From: Patescibacteria group bacterium
GTDB taxonomy: Bacteria; Patescibacteriota; Microgenomatia; UBA10105; UBA927
Reading direction: 5' to 3'
Assembly: GCA_018821245.1 (NCBI GenBank)
Contig: JAHJMO010000016.1
Coordinates: 67,201 to 104,333, forward strand
Length of the DNA stretch: 37,133 bases
A program made the translations under genes and the position numbers. Below the pieces are notes generated by a model. It was not told the DNA's origin, ran no database searches, and was given only the letters and a program-made list of their open reading frames with translations. Below are positions 1-7,736 of this stretch, piece by piece. The stretch's first letter is position 1; each line of letters opens with the position of its first letter.

Positions 1-393
1 ATTCTTCGTCTGATGCGGGGGAACGCGCTCATTGAGTGGTTTGGAAAGCTTCATGAGACGGCAAGAATCAAGGGGAAAATAGGGAGGCTGAACAATTCGT
101 TGATTCATGATACGCATCGAACGCTTGCGGAGATGGTTGCCAAAACCAATGAATGGTCAGCAGTCGAGGCGAAGCTTCGATTTGATGCCGGTCACCCGCC
201 GATTGTCTGGTGGAGATTGTTGCGGGTGATGTGGACAGGTTTTAGTAATTCATTTTTTCGGCAGGGAGGTTGGCGGGCCGGAACTGTGGGATGGATAGAA
301 AGCATCTATCAGGCATTCAGCATGTTTATTACTTACGCGAAATTATGGGAAAGGCAACAGAAAAGTTCTAAAAATGAAAAAAGTATTTATTAA
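1..393 (+). CDS. GT2-family glycosyltransferase, WaaE/KdtX-like, C-terminal part
   Basis: The reading frame is open from base 1, so the gene begins upstream of the window; the first ATG at 13 is internal. Only the last 130 residues are visible, so the catalytic DxD region is missing. What remains is a His-rich turn (IHDTHRTLAEM), a helical stretch, then W-R-L-L-R and two hydrophobic segments ending in YAKLWERQQ. This layout matches the C-terminal membrane-associated tail of WaaE-like GT2 proteins and resembles the end of the complete gene at 18169-18936. The predicted role is cytoplasmic sugar transfer to a lipid-linked glycan. The last 20 bases overlap the start of the following YfhO-like gene, which suggests translational coupling. 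The family call rests on the tail only. Confidence 0.6.
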   Translation: MLRLMRGNALIEWFGKLHETARIKGKIGRLNNSLIHDTHRTLAEMVAKTNEWSAVEAKLRFDAGHPPIVWWRLLRVMWTGFSNSFFRQGGWRAGTVGWIESIYQAFSMFITYAKLWERQQKSSKNEKSIY

Positions 394-2654
394 GATTTGG
401 CCGTTGTTATGTATATTAGGAGTTTGGTTCATTTTTTCTTCGCCTTATTTTTTGGAAGGATTGGTGCCGTTTTCGTCTAAATATCTTGTAACTTTTTTTC
501 CTCCATGGAACACAAGTTACGGCATGCCGGTAAAAAATAATGCGATGCCGGATGTCATAACCCAGCTGTATCCATGGAGGCAGTTAGTGATTGAGTCATG
601 GAAACAGGGGCAAGTCCCGGGGTGGAATCCGTATCAATTTGCAGGTTCTCCTCTTTTGGCAAACGTACAATCATCTGTGTTTTCTCCGTTTAATCTGCTT
701 TTTTTCTTTTTGCCGTTTATCGACGCCTGGAGCATGCTGATCCTTTTACAACCGCTTCTGGCAGGCGTGTTTATGTATTTGTACGCAAAGGAAATTCGGA
801 TAGGCACAGCGGGAGCATTGGTATCGGCGATTGCATTTATGTTCTGCGGATTTATGACTGTGTGGATGGCCTACGGGACTTTGGGGTATGCCATATTGTA
901 CCTTCCTCTTCTTTTATTTGGCATGGAGCGGTATATACGCAGGCGGCACGTCGGATATGGTGTGTTGATCGCCGCTTCGGTGACTTTATCAATTATATCC
1001 GGACACTTTCAGGCCAGCGTATATCTTCTGGTTGGGGGCGCGGCGTATGCACTGTTTTTGGCCTTTGAGACAGCGGATCGCCGAAGAGCTCTGGGGATAT
1101 TTTTTTTTCATGATTTTGGGATGCATAGCATCACTGCCGCAATTGGCGCCGTCAATTCAATTGTATCTGCAGTCGGTTCGAAGCGGTTTACATCAGGCTA
1201 TTGAAACAATCCCATGGAGTTATCTTCCCACTCTTGTAGCACCGGATATATTAGGGAACCCTGTTACCCGGAATGACTGGTTTGGCCATTACGCTGAATG
1301 GGCATCATACATAGGGGTTTTCCCTCTGATGTTTGCCTTTGCACCCGTGGCATTGGACTTGCGGAACAAGTACGTGCGGTTTTATGGCGTCCTTGGATTG
1401 TTAGCCATCCTGACAGCATATCAAACGCCGATAGGAGCTCTTCTGGTTGCCGCGAAAATTCCCGTACTCTCCACGAGCGCGCTGTCGCGCACAATTATTC
1501 TTTTCAGTTTTGCCGCATCAGTCCTTGCGGGGATTGGATTTGAAGGAGTGCAACTTGCATGGGATAAAAAACAGAAACGTCGTATAGTTGCATTGGTTTT
1601 GGTATTCGGAGCGTTTTTTGCCTTATTGTGGCTTTCAATTTCGTCAGGGAACATATTGTTTCTCCGTGCTCCTTCTGCTGAAAAGCTTTTGGTAGCCAGG
1701 CGTAATCTGCTTTTGCCGAGCGGACTTTTTATACTTTCCAGCCTGTATATGCTATCGGGCTTTGTTGTGGGGAGGAGATGGAGAAATTTGCTGACCATTG
1801 CAGCAGTTGGGGTAGTCGTGCTGGATATGCTTCGTTTTTCAGGCAAATGGATGCCTTTTGACCCGCCAAATTACGTCTATCCGGAAATTCCGGTTATGTC
1901 CTATCTATCCAAACAATCCGGAAACTGGCGGGTTTTCGGGAATTTGGGCAACGAAGCCTTGGGGACATTTGGGGTGTACGGCGTTGAGGGGTATGATCCT
2001 CTGTTTATCACAAGATACGGTAAGTTCGTGACCGCATCCTCAAATGGCGTCATCGGTACGCCGGCTCGATCTACTGTACTTTTTGACAAACAAGGAGCGT
2101 ATACCAAGCGCCTTATGGATATAATGGGGGTTCGATACTTTTTCCATTCCAAAGGCGACGGGAGGAATATCTGGGCGTTTCCGTTTTGGAAATATCCGGA
2201 TAGTTCCGGTAGTCCTGTCTATAGCGATGATCATTATGAGATATATGAGAACATTCATGCGCTGCCGCGGGCATATATTGCCGAATCATACATTGTCGCT
2301 GTGTCAGACGATGATCTGATCGGTCGTCTTTTGGACCCTTCCATGGATTTGCGCAATACCGTAATTTTGGAAGAAGATCCTAATTTGACGAAGCATGCGG
2401 GCGCAAGCACACACGCATCTGCCGAGGAAAATCAAGCTTCAATCGAACGCTATTCCCCCAATGAAGTGACTATAATAACTAACGCAAAGCAAGAAGCTAT
2501 TTTATTTCTTTCGGACGCCTATTATCCCGGTTGGAATGCGTATGTAAACGGACAAAGGACTAAAATTTATAGAGCGGATTACGCATTTCGGGCAGTCGTT
2601 GTGCCCGAAGGGCGTTCTACGGTACGATTTGTATATGAAAATTGGTTTCTATAA
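374..2654 (+). CDS. YfhO-family membrane glycosyltransferase, split by a frameshift in a T9 run
   Basis: Two overlapping frames (374-1204 and 1032-2654) together encode one YfhO-type polytopic membrane protein. The N-terminal part carries Asp60 before PWR and the family signature WNPYQFAGSPLLANVQ from residue 84, then many hydrophobic segments. The match to YfhO paralogues moves to the other frame at the nine-T run 1100-1108. Removing one T gives a continuous protein of 759 residues, close to the 756 and 797 residues of the other two copies. YfhO proteins are GT-C-type enzymes; in Firmicutes they glycosylate teichoic acids using undecaprenyl-phosphate sugars. The C-terminus (VRFVYENWFL) stops just after the soluble domain and lacks the final membrane segment present in the copy at 7737-10130. 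It overlaps the next gene by 20 bases. Sequencing error, true mutation and slippage-corrected expression cannot be told apart here. Confidence 0.8.
1100..1108 (+). other. T9 homopolymer at the frameshift point
   Basis: Nine consecutive T residues lie where homology of the YfhO-like product changes frame. With T8 the codons read ATA TTT TTT TTC ATG ATT and continue the family sequence (MILGCIASLPQLAPS). With T9 the frame enters unrelated residues and stops at 1204. Such a tract is prone to replication or transcription slippage and also to sequencing indels. Confidence 0.8.
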
Positions 2655-3678
2655 TCCATATTTAGATAACCCAAGCGGTGGAGAACGCTACACTCTTGCG
2701 CTGGCGTCACATTGGTCAGAGGATCATGACGTGTGTTTATTTTGGGATGATACGTCTATCATAAAGAAAGCACGCGAGAGATTAAATATTGATTTATCGA
2801 AGACGAAAATTGTTCAGAATGTATTTCGGGGAAAAAATGTTTTCAAAAAGATCTCTACGAGCCTTCAATATGACCTTATCTTTTTTTTGAGCGACGGAAG
2901 TATTCCGACTACTCTTGCAAAACATAACCTCCTGCATTTTCAGGTTCCATTTTCCGAAGTTGCCTATAGCCCGTTTAAGCTTAGCCGTTATCAGTACGTT
3001 GTTTGCAATTCACGATTTACTCAAAACCATCTAGATCGGCGCGTACGAAATAAAACCATTGTGATCTACCCTCCGGTTAGACCGGTTCCGCAAGAGCCAA
3101 AAATAAAGAAAGATAAAATAATTCTTTCAGTCGGCAGGTTTACCGGTTATCACAACGTCAAAAAGCAGGAAGTAATGATTGACGCATTCAAAAAAATCGA
3201 AAACCACCTGTCTGATTGGAAGCTGGTTTTAGCCGGCGGGTTGATAGAAAGTGATCGTGACTATTTTCGGCAACTAAAAGACCAAAGTAAAAATCACAGG
3301 ATTGAATTATTATCTAATTTTAATTTTCAGGAATTAGTTAAGCTATATCAGCAGGCGCCGATTTACTGGCATGCAGCCGGATTTGACGAGACCGACCCGA
3401 CGCTCATGGAGCATTTCGGTATCTCGACAGTCGAGGCGATGAGCGCGGGAGCTATGCCGATTGTTTTTGCCGGGGGCGGGCAGACGGAAGTTGTGGAAGA
3501 CGGCAAAAACGGGTTTCTATGGAAAACAGTTGAGGAGTTAATTAATAATACATTAGAAGTAGCCGGTAATATGGATAACTACGAAGAAGTTCGACAATCT
3601 GCAATGAAAAGATCCCGTGATTTTTCAGAAGAAAAATTTGCACAAAAATTTGATGAATTATTGAAACAATTACAATGA
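2635..3678 (+). CDS. GT4-family (GT-B) glycosyltransferase
   Basis: The product has 347 residues when started at ATG 2635 (MKIGFYNPYLD); the TTG-type start at 2599 would add 12 residues that have no family match. The N-terminal donor/acceptor domain has NPSGGERY near residues 12-19, the usual glycine-rich loop of GT4 enzymes. The C-terminal domain starts near residue 160 with ILSVGRFTGYHNVKKQ and contains the E-x7-E motif (Glu259 and Glu267, EHFGISTVE) that binds the nucleotide sugar. The enzyme is predicted to be a retaining, cytoplasmic transferase using NDP-sugar. The start lies inside the last codons of the YfhO-like gene (20-base overlap) and the stop overlaps the next start as ATGA, so it sits in a coupled operon. 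The donor and acceptor cannot be read from the sequence. Confidence 0.9.
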   Translation: MKIGFYNPYLDNPSGGERYTLALASHWSEDHDVCLFWDDTSIIKKARERLNIDLSKTKIVQNVFRGKNVFKKISTSLQYDLIFFLSDGSIPTTLAKHNLLHFQVPFSEVAYSPFKLSRYQYVVCNSRFTQNHLDRRVRNKTIVIYPPVRPVPQEPKIKKDKIILSVGRFTGYHNVKKQEVMIDAFKKIENHLSDWKLVLAGGLIESDRDYFRQLKDQSKNHRIELLSNFNFQELVKLYQQAPIYWHAAGFDETDPTLMEHFGISTVEAMSAGAMPIVFAGGGQTEVVEDGKNGFLWKTVEELINNTLEVAGNMDNYEEVRQSAMKRSRDFSEEKFAQKFDELLKQLQ

Positions 3679-5945
3679 AACCATTGAAAGGGAAGAAGCA
3701 AAATATTTTCGTTTTGTCCCTGTTTGTATTATTAGTTGGTATCTTTTTTTATCCAACGATTCTCAAGGGCAAGCTTCCCGTGCCCGCCGATACCTTGGTC
3801 GGGATGTACCATCCGTGGCGGGATTTATACTCCGGTGCGTACCCGAGAGGGATTCCTTTCAAAAACTTTCTCATTACTGATCCGGTCCGGCAACAAATTC
3901 CCTGGCGAAAAGTAGTCATTGATTATTGGAAAACCGGTAAACTACCCGGTTGGAATCCGTATAGTTTTAGCGGTACGCCGCTGTCGGCCAATATCCAGGC
4001 TGCGCCGTTTTATCCGTTTAACATCCTCTTTCTAATCTTTAATTTTCCTCTTGCCTGGACAATATTAATTATTCTTCAGCCGCTTCTTTCTGGAATTTTT
4101 CTTTATTTCTATCTAAGACGTTTAAAACTTCTGCCGCAGGCTGCACTGCTCGGCGCTGTTATATGGTCTTTCAGCGGATTCAGCGTTGCTTGGCTAACAT
4201 GGGGGACGATGGTTCAAACCGTGATGTGGCTGCCGCTTATTTTGCTTGCCATTGAAGAATTTTATTCACATGGAAGGAGGCGGCAATTTTGGTCAGCTAT
4301 CTTGATTATTGGTCTTATTATGCAGTTTCTGGCTGGTCATATCCAGATATCGTTGTATTTGACGTTATTGGTCATAGCATATTTCCTGTGGAAACAAAAA
4401 CAGGTTAAATTTTCGACTAAAAAAACAAATATCTATTTTTTGGTATCTTTAATAATTGTCATTATTATCACCAGTATTCAGTGGATTCCTTTGCTGGAAC
4501 TTTTGCCGCAAAGCAGTCGATTATCAGAGATTAGCAATTGGAAGCAGGCGGGTTGGTTTTTGCCCTGGCAAAATTTAGTGCAATTTGTTGTTCCGGATTT
4601 TTTCGGCAATCCCGCAACCGGAAATTATTGGGGAATTTGGAATTACGGAGAATTTATCGGGTACATCGGAATCGGGTCATTAATTTTTGTTTTAACGTGT
4701 CTATTGCACGTAAAAGAAAAAACAGTTCGTTTTTGGTGGGCAATGCTCGCTGTCTGTCTGATTTTTGTTTTGCCCAATCCTTTAAGCAGGCTTATATATC
4801 AACTGCATATTCCGATTTTAGGCGTTCTTCAGCCGACACGCCTGATGTCTATTATTGATTTTGCATTAGCTATTCTTGCAGCCTGCGGTTTCAATTATTG
4901 GTTGTCTCATAAATTGAGAATATCAACCAAGCCTCTTCTTCTTATTGTGTTAATTCTGGCCGGCTTGTGGATTTTTGTTTTAATGAGACATTATTTGCCG
5001 ATAGGTAGCGAATTACAGATCAATTTAGCTATTTCCCAAAGAAATCTAATATTACCCACAATCATTTTTTTGATGACTAGTGTTTTAGCATTAACACCCG
5101 GAACATTAATACCAGGAAGGTGGCCGAAAGTAAGAATAACAACCTGTCTAATTATTCTCGTTATTATTTTTGACCTTTTCCGATTTGGATGGAAATTTAC
5201 GCCGTTTACGCCGCAGGAATATTTTTTCCCTATCACCAGGACAATCAAGTTTCTCCAGGCCCAAACCAAACCATTCCGCGTTATGTCATTGGACCCGCGG
5301 ATTATGCCTGCCAACGCCGGAGCGTATTACGGGATCGAGATGGTAGAAGGATATGACCCGCTTGTTCTGTCCGGCTATGAAAAGTTTTTTGCGGCTTTAG
5401 CGAGAGGCAAACCCGATATCGCGCCGCCTTATGGATTTAATCGGATTATATCGTCAGAGTTCATAGATTCTCCGTTAATACCATTGTTAAACGTGCGCTA
5501 CATTCTGGCCCTGTACGAAATAAAAAAGCCGTTTCTGAAAGAGGTAATGCGCGAAGGAGATACGAGAGTCTATGAAGACATGCGTTTCCAGCCGAGATTT
5601 TATTTTGTAGAATTGGTGAATAACGCAGAGAGCGAGCGGGATGAAATCAATCAATTATTTACTGTTGATATCGGGCACGCGGCAGTTACTTCAACTCCAC
5701 TGGAGTTAATCAACGTTCCAATCGGAGAGCCGGACACAATAGATTTGCAGAAATACAGCAACTCCGAAATCATTTTGACTTACAGATCAACTTCGGACAG
5801 ATTATTGGTGATCAGTAATATCTATGAGCAAGGATGGAGGGCGGAAATTGACGGCAAGCGAGTCGGAATTCACCGCATAAACTATATTCTTCAGGGAGTG
5901 GTGGCGCTGAGGGGCAAGCATAGTTTAAAATTGTTTTATGAATAA
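3675..5945 (+). CDS. YfhO-family membrane glycosyltransferase
   Basis: This 756-residue polytopic membrane protein has an N-terminal hydrophobic helix (about residues 10-30), an extracytoplasmic loop with Asp69 and IPWR, and the signature GWNPYSFSGTPLSANIQ from residue 92. More membrane segments follow, then a C-terminal soluble domain after about residue 530 ending in QGWRAEIDGKRVGIHRINY. YfhO proteins act as lipid-phosphate-sugar-dependent GT-C transferases outside the membrane. The ATG overlaps the previous stop (ATGA). The protein ends at LKLFYE without the final membrane helix found in the 797-residue copy, and its stop overlaps the next ATG by 8 bases. Unlike the copy at 374-2654 it is intact. 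The sugar specificity is unknown. Confidence 0.9.
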   Translation: MKPLKGKKQNIFVLSLFVLLVGIFFYPTILKGKLPVPADTLVGMYHPWRDLYSGAYPRGIPFKNFLITDPVRQQIPWRKVVIDYWKTGKLPGWNPYSFSGTPLSANIQAAPFYPFNILFLIFNFPLAWTILIILQPLLSGIFLYFYLRRLKLLPQAALLGAVIWSFSGFSVAWLTWGTMVQTVMWLPLILLAIEEFYSHGRRRQFWSAILIIGLIMQFLAGHIQISLYLTLLVIAYFLWKQKQVKFSTKKTNIYFLVSLIIVIIITSIQWIPLLELLPQSSRLSEISNWKQAGWFLPWQNLVQFVVPDFFGNPATGNYWGIWNYGEFIGYIGIGSLIFVLTCLLHVKEKTVRFWWAMLAVCLIFVLPNPLSRLIYQLHIPILGVLQPTRLMSIIDFALAILAACGFNYWLSHKLRISTKPLLLIVLILAGLWIFVLMRHYLPIGSELQINLAISQRNLILPTIIFLMTSVLALTPGTLIPGRWPKVRITTCLIILVIIFDLFRFGWKFTPFTPQEYFFPITRTIKFLQAQTKPFRVMSLDPRIMPANAGAYYGIEMVEGYDPLVLSGYEKFFAALARGKPDIAPPYGFNRIISSEFIDSPLIPLLNVRYILALYEIKKPFLKEVMREGDTRVYEDMRFQPRFYFVELVNNAESERDEINQLFTVDIGHAAVTSTPLELINVPIGEPDTIDLQKYSNSEIILTYRSTSDRLLVISNIYEQGWRAEIDGKRVGIHRINYILQGVVALRGKHSLKLFYE

Positions 5946-6855
5946 AAACGCGTTATCAGTCAGCATTGTGTTGCCCAATTGGAATGGCGCTCATCTTTTG
6001 GAAAAAAATTTGCCGGCCATAATTTCTGCCGCAGGAAGCGTGGAAATTATTGTGGCTGACGATGCATCAAGCGACGGATCTGTTCGACTGCTCAAAGAAA
6101 AATTTCCCGAAGTAGTCGTTGTTGAAAATAACGTTCGACAGGGATTCGCCGGTAATGTCAACAGTGGTGTAATGCGAGCGCAGGGAGATATCGTGGTTTT
6201 GTTAAATACGGATGTTCGGCCGGAAAAAGGATTCCTGGGGTCACTCCTGAAGCATTTTGAGGACGATCGGGTATTTGCAGTAGGTTGTCTGGATAAAAGC
6301 CACGAAAACGGCAAAATTGTACTGCGCGGGCGGGGGATAGCCCGTTGGGAAAAGGGATATTTTATCCACGAGAGGGGAGAGGTTGATAAAACTGATACTG
6401 CTTGGGTGTCCGGTGGAAGCGGCGCGTTTCGCAAAATAATGTGGGATGAGCTCGGCGGCATGGATACGCTCTACAACCCTTTCTATTGGGAAGATATAGA
6501 TATATCGTATCGGGCGCTTAAGGCCGGATACCGATTGGTATTTGAACCCAAAAGCATTGTCCATCACTTTCATGAACAAGGCAAGATCAAAAGCGACTTT
6601 TCCCCAAAAGACGTGAAGCGGATTGCCTATCGGAATCAATTTATTTTTATATGGAAAAATCTCTCCGATTATTCAATTGCGTGTGAACATTGTATTTGGA
6701 CTCCCATCCGGTTATTGCAGGCTGTTTTCGGACGTGATCAATTGATGATTCAGGGGTATATTGCCGCGCTTCGTATGCTGCCCAACGTTGTTGGTACCAG
6801 AAGCAGATCCTCCCGGTATTGGCGCATACCGGATCGCAAAGTATCCCTTTCATAG
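5938..6855 (+). CDS. GT2-family glycosyltransferase, rhamnosyltransferase-like
   Basis: The 305-residue product starts with VSIVLPNWNG and has the GT-A nucleotide-binding motif ADDASSDGS (residues 40-48), the metal-binding NTD at 90-92, the acceptor-side WVSGGSGAFRK and the late motif FYWEDIDISYRALKAGYR. This order is typical of WcaA/RfbF-like inverting GT2 enzymes, many of which transfer rhamnose or related deoxysugars from dTDP- or GDP-sugars. It is soluble and probably peripheral to the membrane. The start ATG lies within the last codons of the YfhO-like gene (8-base overlap). A methyltransferase follows after 8 bases. The sugar specificity cannot be assigned. Confidence 0.9.
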   Translation: MNKNALSVSIVLPNWNGAHLLEKNLPAIISAAGSVEIIVADDASSDGSVRLLKEKFPEVVVVENNVRQGFAGNVNSGVMRAQGDIVVLLNTDVRPEKGFLGSLLKHFEDDRVFAVGCLDKSHENGKIVLRGRGIARWEKGYFIHERGEVDKTDTAWVSGGSGAFRKIMWDELGGMDTLYNPFYWEDIDISYRALKAGYRLVFEPKSIVHHFHEQGKIKSDFSPKDVKRIAYRNQFIFIWKNLSDYSIACEHCIWTPIRLLQAVFGRDQLMIQGYIAALRMLPNVVGTRSRSSRYWRIPDRKVSLS

Positions 6856-6863
6856 TAACTTTT

Positions 6864-7733
6864 ATGAAATGCTATCTTTGTAAGCAACCGACGGTTCCAT
6901 TATTTACAAAAAACGGGTACAACATCTATCGCTGTCCTTCCTGCGGGCTGGGCAGGACTGACCTTAAAGAAAATTATGATACGTTTTTACGATGGCAGTA
7001 TGGTAAGGGTTATTTTACCGGCGACGCGCAGTGTGGTGCGTATTCGGATTATCTGCACGATAAGAAGTTTATCGTGCGAAACATGCAAAAGATTTTCAAA
7101 TATATTCAGCGGATTAAACCGACAGGGAGAGTATTGGACGTAGGATGTGCCATGGGATATTTTGTCGAACTGGCGCTTACCCATGGATATGATGCCTACG
7201 GACTTGATGCCTCGCGTTATGCCGTATCCAGAGCCAATAAATCATGCGAAGGAAGGATTCAGCTTGCGTCAGTTGAAGCCGCAAAATATAAGCCTAAGTC
7301 TTTCGACGTTATTACGTTGCTTGACGTGTTTGAGCATTTGCAGGATCCCGGGAAAGATTTACAGGCGCTGCACAAATTATTGCGCGATGACGGATACATG
7401 ATTATAGCGTCGGGAGATGCCAAAAGTGTTTTGGCGAGAATGCTGGGGCGGCGATGGACATTTTATATACCGCCTCAACATCTTTTCTTTTTTGATCGTC
7501 AAACGCTTAGCAAAGTGCTTGAGCTTTCGGATTTTGAGCCTATCGGATGGTTTAGGATCGGTAAATGGTTGAGTCTCTCGTATATCCTGCATCTTGCCCG
7601 CACTACCGGAGAAAGCAGGATCGGCCAATGGCTGTTTGATGTATTGCCGGAGTCACTACAACGGATCGGATTATATATTCCGGCTCATGACAATATGGTG
7701 GTCATCGCGCGGAAAAAAAGAAAGAATTCGTGA
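6864..7733 (+). CDS. Zn-ribbon class I SAM-dependent methyltransferase
   Basis: The start at ATG 6864 gives 289 residues beginning MKCYLCKQP; an upstream in-frame start at 6819 would overlap the previous gene and adds nothing conserved. Cys3/Cys6 and Cys24/Cys27 (CPSC) form a rubredoxin-like zinc knuckle. The SAM-binding motif I is VLDVGCAMGYF (residues 90-100), followed by an acidic strand end YGLDAS and post-motif FDVITLLDVFEHLQDP. This domain order is common in sugar or glycan methyltransferases of surface-polysaccharide loci. A SAM-dependent methylation of a glycan or sugar nucleotide is likely, but the substrate is unknown. The gene ends 3 bases from the end of a convergent gene. Confidence 0.88.
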   Translation: MKCYLCKQPTVPLFTKNGYNIYRCPSCGLGRTDLKENYDTFLRWQYGKGYFTGDAQCGAYSDYLHDKKFIVRNMQKIFKYIQRIKPTGRVLDVGCAMGYFVELALTHGYDAYGLDASRYAVSRANKSCEGRIQLASVEAAKYKPKSFDVITLLDVFEHLQDPGKDLQALHKLLRDDGYMIIASGDAKSVLARMLGRRWTFYIPPQHLFFFDRQTLSKVLELSDFEPIGWFRIGKWLSLSYILHLARTTGESRIGQWLFDVLPESLQRIGLYIPAHDNMVVIARKKRKNS

Positions 7734-7736
7734 GTA

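Noticed and set aside
1100-1108. Programmed +1 ribosomal frameshift as the sole explanation of the split YfhO gene
   Set aside because: No slippery stop or shifty-codon context for +1 shifting is present; an indel or polymerase slippage in a T9 tract is simpler.
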